NCBI GenBank assembly: GCA_041605955.1
Contig: JBFIXI010000005.1
Span: forward strand, 41,310 to 105,309
Length of the DNA: 64,000 nucleotides
Direction of reading: 5' to 3'
From: JAHEJX01 sp041605955
GTDB taxonomy: Bacteria; Actinomycetota; Acidimicrobiia; Spongiisociales; UBA5794
Shown here piece by piece: positions 8,946-16,251 of this stretch (positions are counted from its first letter, which is position 1; each line of letters starts with the position of its first letter). The notes under the pieces are model-generated. The model worked only from the letters and a program-made list of their open reading frames with translations. It did not search any database and had not been told where the DNA came from. The position numbers and the translations under genes are program-made.

Positions 8946-9719
8946 TTACGGCGCTGGTCGGACGACTATCGACTCGATGTAGACGGTCTCGAGGGGCACG
9001 CTGGTCTCCCCACGCGGCGAGGTTCCCAGCGGGACGCTCTGCAGGTTGGCAAGCGTGTCGAATCCGTCGATCACCACGCCATACGCGCTGTAGAGGGGCG
9101 GCAGGGCAGAGTCGCCGAGCATGATGAAGAACTGTGATCCGGTGGTGTTGGGCCCGGCATTGGCCATCGCCAGCACTCCGGTGCCATATTGGAAGTCGTC
9201 GGGCGGCAGCTCATCGGGGATGACGTAACCCGGCCCGCCCCGTCCCGTGCCCGTGGGGTCACCGGCCTGGATCACGAACCCGGGGAGGATTCGGTGCGAC
9301 ACGGTGCCGTCGAAGTAGCCCTCACGTGCCAGGAAGACGAACGAGTTGACGGTCTCGGGAGCTTGGGCGGGATCTAGCTCGACCACGACGCTGCCACAAG
9401 AGGTGGTGATCGTCACCACCAACTTCTCATTCGGGTCTAGCCCGAGGTCGGTGGGAGCCGGAAACTCCTTGGGCGCTATCTCGGCAGGGGCCGTCCCGCC
9501 ACACGCGGTGGGCTGTTCCCGGAACCCGGCGTAGTCGACCGGCGGCAGCCCGGCAGGAAGCGTCGTGGACAGCGGCACCAGCGCGGCCGTCGTGGTGGGC
9601 GCCGTGGTGGCCGAGGTTGCCGGCGCTGCGGTGGTTCCGCTCGGCTCGCTATCGCCACATGCCGCGACAACTAGGACCAGTGCCGCAATCGAGATCTGCG
9701 ATCGAGTTGTCAGCCGCAA
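8946..9719 (-). CDS. Cyclophilin-type peptidyl-prolyl isomerase, lipoprotein
   Basis: A 257-aa secreted lipoprotein. I chose TTG 9719: AGGAAG lies upstream, and the start gives a signal peptide ending in the lipobox VAAC (Cys21). A Thr/Ala-rich linker follows, then a cyclophilin domain with FDGTVSHRILPGFVIQAGDP and NTTGSQFFIML. It should catalyse prolyl isomerisation outside the membrane. The longer open frame upstream overlaps the divergent lysC promoter region and is not needed. Followed by the small charged membrane protein. Confidence 0.9.
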   Translation of the reverse strand: MRLTTRSQISIAALVLVVAACGDSEPSGTTAAPATSATTAPTTTAALVPLSTTLPAGLPPVDYAGFREQPTACGGTAPAEIAPKEFPAPTDLGLDPNEKLVVTITTSCGSVVVELDPAQAPETVNSFVFLAREGYFDGTVSHRILPGFVIQAGDPTGTGRGGPGYVIPDELPPDDFQYGTGVLAMANAGPNTTGSQFFIMLGDSALPPLYSAYGVVIDGFDTLANLQSVPLGTSPRGETSVPLETVYIESIVVRPAP

Positions 9720-9794
9720 AATGACTTCCTGGCGGGTTGCGGCCCGCGATGGTAGATGAGCACGCTGCCTATACCGGTACACTCCACGGACCCC

Positions 9795-11021
9795 ATGTCC
9801 CTCATCGTGCAGAAGTTTGGCGGCACCTCGGTCGCTTCGGCTGAGCGGATCCGAAACGTGGCCAAGCGCGTGGCGGAGACGCACCAGGCCGGCAACGATG
9901 TGGTCGTGGTGGTCTCGGCCATGGGCCAAGGCACCGACGAGCTGATCTCTCTGGCTTCTGGCGTAACCTCGAATCCTTACCCGCGCGAGATGGACATGCT
10001 GCTGACCGCCGGGGAACGAATCTCGATGGCTCTCTGCGCCATGGCGATTCACGATCAGGGCGTCCCGGCGATGAGCCTCACCGGATCACAGGCCGGCATC
10101 CTGACGACATCTGTTCACGGCCAGGCAGAGATCATTGACATCAGGGCGGATCGGGTCCGCCAAGGCCTCGACGAGGGCAAGGTGGTGATCGTGGCCGGAT
10201 TCCAGGGAGTGGATCCCGTCGCCAAGGAGGTGACGACGCTTGGCCGGGGCGGATCCGACGCGACTGCAGTTGCCTTGGCGGCAGCCATGGAGGCAGATGC
10301 CTGTGAGATCTACACCGACGTGGACGGCGTCTTCACCGCCGATCCCCGCCTGATATCCGACGCCCGCAAGCTCGATGAGGTGTCATTCGAGGAGATGCTC
10401 GAGCTGGCCGGCTCGGGCGCCGGTGTGTTGATGGCCCGCTCTGTCGAGTTCGGCCGCCGTTACAAGATTCCCATCCATGTTCGCTCCTCGTTTCACAGCG
10501 GCGAGGGAACTTGGGTCAAGGAGGAGACCATGGAAGAGGCGATTGTTCGGGGCGTGGCCCACGACAGCTCCGAAGCGAAGGTCACAGTGCACGGTGTTCC
10601 TGACAAGCCGGGGGTGGCGGCCGATATCTTCGAGCCACTGGCAGCAGCCGATGTGAACGTCGACATGATCGTCCAGAACGTCTCTATCGACGGCATCACC
10701 GACATCAGTTTCACGGTGCCCAAGGTGGTGATCGAAAAGGCACGCGACATCGCGGAGCGCACGGCCGCCGCCATTGGGGCACAGGGCGTCGACATCGATA
10801 CGAACATCGCCAAGGTTTCGTTGGTCGGGGCCGGCATGAAGAGCGAGCTCGGCATCGCCGGGCGTATGTTCCGGATCCTGGCCGAACACGACATCAACAT
10901 AGAGATGATCTCCACCTCGCCGATCCGGATATCCTGCGTCGTACGCGGCGAAGACGTAGCCGCCGCCGTGAGGTCGCTCCATGAAGGATTCCAGCCGCCG
11001 ACCGGCCCGGCCGAGGAGTAG
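9795..11021 (+). CDS. lysC: Aspartate kinase
   Basis: A 408-aa aspartokinase starting at the canonical MSLIVQKFGGTSVA. The kinase domain runs to about residue 240 (FTADPRLI motif), followed by tandem ACT domains with VHGVPDKPGVAADIF and VNVDMIVQN. It makes aspartyl phosphate, the first step to lysine, threonine and methionine. An earlier in-frame ATG (9756) adds 13 unconserved residues. The gene is followed seven bases later by asd, the usual actinobacterial pair. Feedback inhibition by lysine/threonine through the ACT domains is family knowledge. Confidence 0.97.
   Translation: MSLIVQKFGGTSVASAERIRNVAKRVAETHQAGNDVVVVVSAMGQGTDELISLASGVTSNPYPREMDMLLTAGERISMALCAMAIHDQGVPAMSLTGSQAGILTTSVHGQAEIIDIRADRVRQGLDEGKVVIVAGFQGVDPVAKEVTTLGRGGSDATAVALAAAMEADACEIYTDVDGVFTADPRLISDARKLDEVSFEEMLELAGSGAGVLMARSVEFGRRYKIPIHVRSSFHSGEGTWVKEETMEEAIVRGVAHDSSEAKVTVHGVPDKPGVAADIFEPLAAADVNVDMIVQNVSIDGITDISFTVPKVVIEKARDIAERTAAAIGAQGVDIDTNIAKVSLVGAGMKSELGIAGRMFRILAEHDINIEMISTSPIRISCVVRGEDVAAAVRSLHEGFQPPTGPAEE
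10530..11021 (+). CDS. Aspartate kinase beta subunit (internal start within lysC)
   Basis: An ATG inside lysC at 10530 is preceded by AAGGAGG at 10518-10524, the best Shine-Dalgarno in the neighbourhood. It would give a 163-aa protein beginning MEEAIVRGVAHDSSEAKVTV and containing only the ACT domains. In Corynebacterium glutamicum the beta subunit starts at the equivalent residue of lysC. The alpha2-beta2 enzyme is known there; here it is inferred from the placement of the internal signal. Confidence 0.75.
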   Translation: MEEAIVRGVAHDSSEAKVTVHGVPDKPGVAADIFEPLAAADVNVDMIVQNVSIDGITDISFTVPKVVIEKARDIAERTAAAIGAQGVDIDTNIAKVSLVGAGMKSELGIAGRMFRILAEHDINIEMISTSPIRISCVVRGEDVAAAVRSLHEGFQPPTGPAEE

Positions 11022-11028
11022 CCACCGC

Positions 11029-12051
11029 ATGCGAGGTTTGCGAATAGCGATCGTAGGAGCCACCGGTGCTGTCGGCAGCACCATGCTCGAGATTGTGTCC
11101 AGTCGGGATCTGGCGGTCTCCGAATTGCGGTTGATGGCATCGAGCCGATCCGCGGGTCGGAAGGTCGCAACCAAGTGGGGCGAGGTAACCGTCGAGGACT
11201 TGGCCACCGCCGACCCGGCGGGTATCGACGTCGCCTTGTTCTCGGCCGGAGGGAGCCGCTCGCGGGAGTTTGCGCCGCGATTTGCCGCCGCCGGCGCGGT
11301 CGTCGTCGACAACAGCTCGGCGTTTCGTATGGATGACGCGGTGCCGTTGGTAGTCGCTGGAGTCAACGACCATGCGATCACAGCCCATCAGGGCATCATT
11401 GCCAACCCCAATTGCACCACCATGACGGTCATGATGGCTGCTGGGCCCTTGCATCGGGAGGCGGGACTGGAGCGCATGGCGGCCACGTCATATCAGTCGG
11501 TCTCCGGCTCCGGTCAGACCGGTATGGATGTGCTCGCGCACGAGCTCGAAGTCCTCGGCAAGGATCGGGACTTGCTGGTTCGCGGGGGGTGGTCTGAGCC
11601 GGGCAGCGAGCTCTACTCCCGGCCCATTGGTTTCAACGTGCTCCCTCATGCCGGAGCCTTCACCGAGCAGGGCTATACCGACGAGGAGTGGAAGCTGGTC
11701 AACGAGACCCGCAAGATCCTCGAGGCCCCGCACATACTGGTCGAACCCACGTGCGTGCGGGTTCCCGTGATGGTCGGCCACGGGCTTGCCGCGACGATGT
11801 TCTTCACCCGCCCGGTCGACGTTGCCGAGGCGACCGCCATCCTGGCAGCAGCTCCCGGGGTCCAGCTCTGGAGTGATGACAAGGTGCCGACTCCCCTCGA
11901 CAGCGCCGGAATCGACGATGTCCTCATCGGGCGCCTCCGACCAACCCTGGGACAGCCCGGTGGGATCAGCTTGTGGACGGTGGGCGACAACCTGCGCAAG
12001 GGAGCGGCGTTGAACGCCGTCCAGATCGCCGAACTGGCAGTTGCGGAGTGA
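11029..12051 (+). CDS. asd: Aspartate-semialdehyde dehydrogenase
   Basis: A 340-aa enzyme starting MRGLRIAIVGATGAVG, a standard NADP-binding loop. The catalytic Cys is in NPNCTTM near residue 130, followed by YQSVSGSGQTG. It reduces aspartyl phosphate to aspartate semialdehyde. It lies directly after lysC, so the operon supplies the lysine/diaminopimelate and threonine branches. The upstream in-frame ATG at 10981 lies inside lysC and gives no conserved residues. Confidence 0.96.
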   Translation: MRGLRIAIVGATGAVGSTMLEIVSSRDLAVSELRLMASSRSAGRKVATKWGEVTVEDLATADPAGIDVALFSAGGSRSREFAPRFAAAGAVVVDNSSAFRMDDAVPLVVAGVNDHAITAHQGIIANPNCTTMTVMMAAGPLHREAGLERMAATSYQSVSGSGQTGMDVLAHELEVLGKDRDLLVRGGWSEPGSELYSRPIGFNVLPHAGAFTEQGYTDEEWKLVNETRKILEAPHILVEPTCVRVPVMVGHGLAATMFFTRPVDVAEATAILAAAPGVQLWSDDKVPTPLDSAGIDDVLIGRLRPTLGQPGGISLWTVGDNLRKGAALNAVQIAELAVAE

Positions 12052-12072
12052 TCGGAGCCGGAGGGCTAGCGG

Positions 12073-12525
12073 CTAAGTGGTGGCTGTCTCGCCGATGGCG
12101 GCCTTGAGCTGCTCCAGCTCCTTCTCCATGCGCCGGCGGTGCGCCTTTCGCAGCAGCGGTCCGAACAGGACGGAGGCGACGGTGGACGCCAAGCTGTCCG
12201 GTGAGTCCTCGATGATGTTCGTTACCGACGTCGTCCCGTCGGCCGGCGCCAGCTCCATGCGCCCTTCGTATTCGAATGGGCCTCGGGATGCCCGGTTGGC
12301 GAACAGGCGGGGACGCTCGTAGTCAACCACCTCGATCTCGACCTCAGAAGTTCGCCACCCGGTCACGTAGTCGATCACGTAGCGGGCGCCCTTTTCCATC
12401 ACCTGCGAGACCATACGGGCGCCGGAGACGCCACTGATCCAGCGCGGCATGTTGTCGACGTTGGTCACGAAGTCGAAGACCTCGTCGATAGGCCGGGGGA
12501 TCGAGATGGTGGCTGTGGCCTTCAT
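12073..12525 (-). CDS. SRPBCC (polyketide cyclase-like) protein
   Basis: A 150-aa protein from MKATATISIPRPIDEVFDFV, a typical SRPBCC (START-like) N-terminus with the following NVDNMPRWISG turn. The fold forms a hydrophobic cavity, but the ligand cannot be predicted. It ends with a charged helix (HRRRMEKELEQLK). It converges on asd with a 21-base gap. No Shine-Dalgarno is obvious. Confidence 0.8.
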   Translation of the reverse strand: MKATATISIPRPIDEVFDFVTNVDNMPRWISGVSGARMVSQVMEKGARYVIDYVTGWRTSEVEIEVVDYERPRLFANRASRGPFEYEGRMELAPADGTTSVTNIIEDSPDSLASTVASVLFGPLLRKAHRRRMEKELEQLKAAIGETATT

Positions 12526-12647
12526 GTTTTCAGCTTCGGTACGGCAGACCGTCAACTCAAGCGAGATAACGGTACTAACTACAACCCACAAAGTACTGGG
12601 TACGAAGTACTAAGTCTTCGCTACGAAGTGCCCTTCTTCGAGTGAGC

Positions 12648-12711
12648 CACTGCCGTTTCCCACTGCCGTTTCCCACTGCAGTTTCCCAGTGCCGTTTCCT
12701 AGTGCCGTTCC
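12648..12711 (+). repeat. 13-bp tandem repeat, five copies
   Basis: The unit cactgccgtttcc is repeated head to tail: two perfect copies (12648-12673), two with one or two changes (12674-12699) and a final shortened copy (12700-12711). It lies between the SRPBCC gene and the tRNA-Pro terminator, in a 340-base stretch without protein genes. The bases just before it (12590-12640) hold shorter tacgaagtac-like repeats. No function is evident. Confidence 0.9.
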
Positions 12712-12751
12712 ACTCGCTCGCCGGCGTTGGCGAACCCCGAGGCCGCGAGAA

Positions 12752-12780
12752 AGCCCGACGGGCTCTCCCGCCGGGCTTTT
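12752..12780 (-). terminator. Bidirectional intrinsic terminator after tRNA-Pro
   Basis: An 11-bp stem (agcccgacggg / cccgccgggct, one G-T pair) closes a four-base loop. It is flanked by a T run on the + strand and by TTTCT on the - strand. It lies four bases beyond the 3' end of the tRNA-Pro gene, so it should end that transcript. The + strand T run means it could also stop transcription coming from the left. Confidence 0.8.
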
Positions 12781-12783
12781 CTG

Positions 12784-12857
12784 TCGGGACGGCCGGATTT
12801 GAACCGGCGACCTCATCGTCCCGAACGATGCGCGCTACCAAACTGCGCCACGTCCCG
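12784..12857 (-). tRNA. tRNA-Pro (anticodon CGG)
   Basis: Reverse-strand cloverleaf: acceptor CGGGACG/CGTCCCG, D stem GCGC, anticodon stem CATCG/CGATG around loop TTCGGGA, and T stem GCCGG/CCGGC around TTCAAAT. Anticodon CGG reads CCG proline codons. The discriminator is A73 and no CCA is encoded. It is 74 nt and is followed by a hairpin terminator. Confidence 0.96.
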
Positions 12858-12866
12858 CTTCGGGGC

Positions 12867-14132
12867 CTAAACAATACCGCGTGTGGTCAGGACCTCAATT
12901 CGCAGCCGGCCGATCCGGTTGCGGTTCATCTGCAGCACGGTGAGCTTCACCGCGTCGACGTCGATTTGATCGCCTTCGGCCGGGATACGGCCGGCGGCGG
13001 CCAAGTAGAGACCGCCGACGGTGGAGTAGGGACCAGGGGGAAGCTTGAAGGTCAGCGCCTGTTCCACTTCCTCGAGGTCGATGCGGCCGTCGGCTACCCA
13101 GCTCTGCTCTCCGACCTTGACGAGCGATGGAGTTCCCGGGTCGTATTCGTCCTGTAGCTCGCCGACCAGCTCCGAGATGAGGTCCTTGATCGTCACCAAG
13201 CCCTCGATTCCGCCGTGCTCGTCGAGCACGATCGCCAGCTGAAAGCGTTCCCGACGCATCAGCTGAATGACGCTGAGCACGGACGTCGACTCGGGTACGT
13301 AGTTGGGCGTGCGCAGAATTGCCCGCACCTGATCGGGGTTCGCCTCCGGGTGGATTTGGAGCAAGTCCTTGACGTAGAGCACGCCGGCGAGCTCATCGAG
13401 GTCGGAGCCGATCACCGGATATCGGGAGTGACCCGAGGTTGCTATAGCCTGCCGCGCGCCGTCTGCGGTAACGGGCGTGGTGAGGGTCACTATGTCGATC
13501 CGCGGCGTCATCACCTCGCGGACCGGTCGGTCCGCCAGATCGAAGAGAGCGTTGATGATCTCACGCTCGACGTCTTCGATCTCGCCCTCCTCCAGTCCCA
13601 GCTGGACCAAGGCGCGTACGTCCTCTTCGGTCACTGCGGCGACGTCGCTGCGGGCCGGCAAACGAAACAGGCGAAACAGGCCACGAGTGATGGCGGTGAA
13701 CATGCGAGCCACGGGTCCCAAGATCCGCGATAGCTGCCATATGATCGGGGCGACCGTGAGGGAGAATCGCTCGGGGTAACGTGTCGCCAAGCTCTTGGGC
13801 GTGATCTCGCCCACTACGAGCACAACCGCCGTCACCACGGCCGTCGCCACCCATGGGCCCCACCTTTCTCCGAGCAGGTTGATGAAGAGGGTTGTGGCGA
13901 TGGCGGCGCCGAGTATGTTGACCAGGTTGTTGGCCACCAACAGCGTGCTCAGCAACCGATCGGGATCGGCCACGAGCTGCTGGACCCTTTCTCCGGCTCG
14001 GCCGTGCCCGGTCAGCTGCCGAACCCGTTCCTTGCCGATACCGATGAGCGCGGTCTCGGAACCCGAGAAGAACCCAGAGGCGAGAGCCGCACACCCGAGG
14101 ATGATGATGTAGGTGAGGTTGGTGGCGTTCAC
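12867..14132 (-). CDS. CNNM/CorC-HlyC family membrane protein
   Basis: A 421-aa protein with a DUF21 membrane domain (about residues 1-190, with FFSGSETALIGIGKERV and VGEITPKSLATRYPE), two CBS domains (MTPRIDIVTL... and YVPESTSVLSVIQLM...) and a C-terminal CorC_HlyC domain. The family is linked to magnesium or cobalt export; substrate here is inferred. It begins 26 bases after the orphan receiver gene and is probably co-transcribed with it. Confidence 0.92.
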   Translation of the reverse strand: MNATNLTYIIILGCAALASGFFSGSETALIGIGKERVRQLTGHGRAGERVQQLVADPDRLLSTLLVANNLVNILGAAIATTLFINLLGERWGPWVATAVVTAVVLVVGEITPKSLATRYPERFSLTVAPIIWQLSRILGPVARMFTAITRGLFRLFRLPARSDVAAVTEEDVRALVQLGLEEGEIEDVEREIINALFDLADRPVREVMTPRIDIVTLTTPVTADGARQAIATSGHSRYPVIGSDLDELAGVLYVKDLLQIHPEANPDQVRAILRTPNYVPESTSVLSVIQLMRRERFQLAIVLDEHGGIEGLVTIKDLISELVGELQDEYDPGTPSLVKVGEQSWVADGRIDLEEVEQALTFKLPPGPYSTVGGLYLAAAGRIPAEGDQIDVDAVKLTVLQMNRNRIGRLRIEVLTTRGIV

Positions 14133-14157
14133 TGGCGTCGCGGCTGCCGGACTCGGC

Positions 14158-14547
14158 TCACTCGGGGTGCTGTGCCATGGTGGAGTGCAGCGCGCCGGCT
14201 ACGGCATTCCGTAGCTGATGAGCGGTGAACGGCTTCACCACCCATCCGGCCGCACCGGATCGGCGGGCGAGAAAGTTGTCGGCCGATCGATCGAGCAGGA
14301 GCACCACCGGCTTAGGCCGCGCTCCGCGCACGGTGGCGTTCTCGCGCACCGCCCGCGCCACCGCCATCCCTCCCATCGAGCCCACTTGAAGATCGGCGAC
14401 AACGATGTCGAAGTCATCATCGACGACGAGGTCGGCCACGGAGCGGGGGTCTTCGTGATCGACCAGCTCGAAGTCCGGTGAAGTCAAGGCGGCGTGGACG
14501 TCGTTTCGAGTCCACACCTCGTCGGCAACCACGAGAACGCGAGTCAT
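14158..14547 (-). CDS. Stand-alone response-regulator receiver
   Basis: A 129-aa receiver domain from MTRVLVVADEVW. The phospho-acceptor Asp is in DIVVADLQVGSMGG near residue 53, and the switch Lys is in WVVKPFTAHQL. There is no output domain, so it must act by protein contact, like CheY- or SpoIIF-type proteins. The start ATG has TAACCT seven bases upstream, suggesting a leaderless message. Its kinase is unknown. Confidence 0.87.
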   Translation of the reverse strand: MTRVLVVADEVWTRNDVHAALTSPDFELVDHEDPRSVADLVVDDDFDIVVADLQVGSMGGMAVARAVRENATVRGARPKPVVLLLDRSADNFLARRSGAAGWVVKPFTAHQLRNAVAGALHSTMAQHPE

Positions 14548-14554
14548 GGCAGTG

Positions 14555-14560
14555 AGGTTA
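14555..14560 (-). promoter_or_regulatory. -10 box for the receiver gene
   Basis: TAACCT on the minus strand ends seven bases before the ATG at 14547, so transcription would begin at or within a base or two of the start codon. No good -35 is visible. Confidence 0.5.
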
Positions 14561-14604
14561 CCTCGCGTCCGTCGGGCCGAACATATGTGGGCTCGGGACC
14601 CAGA

Positions 14605-14610
14605 TAACAT
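14605..14610 (+). promoter_or_regulatory. -10 box for the NfeD-like gene
   Basis: TAACAT ends eight bases before the ATG at 14619. It is divergent from the receiver promoter 44 bases away. Confidence 0.45.
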
Positions 14611-14618
14611 CGCACCAG

Positions 14619-15875
14619 ATGCATCGCCTCATTCCCGTAGCTCTGCTGGCCGGTATCACCGTGCTGCAATTGGCGGTTGGTGGTGTGCAGGCGCAGCCGG
14701 CGGCGGGCCCGGTGATCGTGGCCGACGTCCGCGGCCCCCTCGACCAACGCGCTCTCGACTTCCTCACCGCGACGGTGATGACATCCGACGCGCAGCTGGT
14801 GGTCATTCAGATGAACAACCCGGGGATCTCTTCGGGTGACCCGGCGGCTCTGTATGACGCCATTTCCCGCAGCTCGACCCCGATTGCCGTATGGGTGGGG
14901 CCGGCTGGGGCAGTGGCTTACGGAGGGGCCGGTCAGGTGCTCTTGGTGGCGGACGCCACCGGGGCAGCCCCGGGAACCTCGGTCGGGTATCTGGAGCCGG
15001 TGGTGGCAGATGCCAACGTCACCGGCGTTGCCTCGGCCGCTTCCCGACAACATGCGGCTGCCATGGATGAGTCGTTACCGGTGACGGCTGATGAAGCACC
15101 GCCGCTCATCGACGAGATCGTCCCGACCATCGGTCAGTTCATCGCGTCACTCGATGGCCGCACTCTGCGTGGGGTGTCTCTCGAGACGGCGCGTCAGATC
15201 ACTGCGGAGGACGGATCTGTGGTAACGGTTCCCTCCGTAGAGGTGCGCTTCGTCAAGCCCGGGCTGTTCACCCGGTTCCTGCGGCTGGCGAGTCGTCCCG
15301 AAGCCGCCTTCTTCTTCCTGCTGGCTGGGATCGCAGTCGCGACTTTCGAGTTCTATGCAGCCGGCGCCGGGGTGGCCGCCGCCGTCGGCGCGCTCAGCCT
15401 CTTCCTTGCCGGGTACGGATGGGCGACTCTTCCCATGAACTGGGTCGCAGTCGGTGTCGCCCTGGTCGGGCTGCTGCTCTACACCTGGGACTTCCAGCAA
15501 CAGCGCCTTGGGTGGAGAAGTGTGGTCGGGACGATCGCTCTGGTGGCAGGTGGCCTCTTCTATACCCAGGCGGGTCCGCAGTATCGGCCGGCATGGTGGG
15601 GCGTTGTCCTGACCGTTGTCGGCATCGCCCTCTTCTATGGCTTTGCGCTGACCACGGTCGTGCGCGCTCGGTTCTCGACTCTGACGATCGGTCGCGAGTA
15701 CCTGATCGGCAAGCTGGGTACCGCAGAGACAGACTTCGATCCGGAAGGCGTCGTCGTGGTCGACGGCGCCAGGTGGCGAGCCCGTTCCCACCGCGCTGCT
15801 GGGTTGAGGCCGGGTGACCCAATCCAGGTTCGCGAAGTGAGCGGCATCCTGCTCGAAGTAGGGCCTCCCGATTGA
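14619..15875 (+). CDS. NfeD-like membrane protein with ClpP-like N-terminal domain
   Basis: A 418-aa protein: signal peptide (1-26), ClpP/NfeD-protease-like domain (about 30-180), a five- or six-helix membrane region (about 225-345) and a C-terminal OB-fold NfeD domain (about 352-418, ending ISGILLEVGPPD-like). Family members pair with SPFH/stomatin proteins at membranes. In the protease domain the position usually occupied by catalytic Ser (ASAGA-type motif) appears to read AYGGAG, so proteolytic activity is doubtful. No stomatin gene is adjacent. Confidence 0.85.
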   Translation: MHRLIPVALLAGITVLQLAVGGVQAQPAAGPVIVADVRGPLDQRALDFLTATVMTSDAQLVVIQMNNPGISSGDPAALYDAISRSSTPIAVWVGPAGAVAYGGAGQVLLVADATGAAPGTSVGYLEPVVADANVTGVASAASRQHAAAMDESLPVTADEAPPLIDEIVPTIGQFIASLDGRTLRGVSLETARQITAEDGSVVTVPSVEVRFVKPGLFTRFLRLASRPEAAFFFLLAGIAVATFEFYAAGAGVAAAVGALSLFLAGYGWATLPMNWVAVGVALVGLLLYTWDFQQQRLGWRSVVGTIALVAGGLFYTQAGPQYRPAWWGVVLTVVGIALFYGFALTTVVRARFSTLTIGREYLIGKLGTAETDFDPEGVVVVDGARWRARSHRAAGLRPGDPIQVREVSGILLEVGPPD

Positions 15876-15899
15876 CCCACCTTTGGGTGTTCGCGAGTA

Positions 15900-15914
15900 G
15901 CAAGCACTACTTGC
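15900..15914. promoter_or_regulatory. Inverted repeat upstream of whiB
   Basis: GCAAG-N5-CTTGC sits 80 bases upstream of the whiB start in the only promoter-sized gap before it. It could be an operator, but the arms are short. Confidence 0.3.
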
Positions 15915-15993
15915 CAATATTTCCCTTGTCTCACCTGCCAAGGACGGCTAGCTTCCAGCGACGCTGACTCGCAGGCATTTGGAGGAGGGCACT

Positions 15994-16251
15994 GTGATCG
16001 CACTCGACAGGACTTGGCAGCCGGTTGCGCTTTGCAGCGGCAATCATTCCCATCTGTTCTTCCCGCCGAGCACCTCGGAGCGCAAGGACGAGCGGGAGAG
16101 GAGAGAGGCGAGGGCCAAGTCGATCTGTCAGATCTGCCCGGTTCGCAAGCCATGCCTGGAGTACGCCACCGAGATCCGTGAACCCTATGGGATCTGGGGA
16201 GGCCTGACCGAGGCCGAACGACGCCAGCTCATCGCTGCGGCGAGCGTCTGA
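15994..16251 (+). CDS. WhiB-family iron-sulfur regulator
   Basis: An 85-aa Wbl protein. Four Cys ligands are present (LCSGNH, then CQICPVRKPC), followed by the beta-turn GIWGG and a basic-polar C-terminus (TEAERRQLIAAASV). Such proteins bind a [4Fe-4S] cluster and act with the principal sigma factor. I chose GTG 15994 because GGAGGAGG lies at 15981-15988; the earlier TTG start (15979) would bury that site. It converges on selB with a 23-base overlap. The subclass was not resolved. Confidence 0.92.
   Translation: MIALDRTWQPVALCSGNHSHLFFPPSTSERKDERERREARAKSICQICPVRKPCLEYATEIREPYGIWGGLTEAERRQLIAAASV

Noticed and set aside
12784..12857. tRNA-linked integration site
   Set aside because: No integrase, no duplicated tRNA 3' end and no change of gene content on either side.
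12575..12874. Minus-strand frame over the 13-bp repeat and the tRNA
   Set aside because: It reads through a tRNA and a terminator; the repeated residues are the tandem DNA repeat translated.
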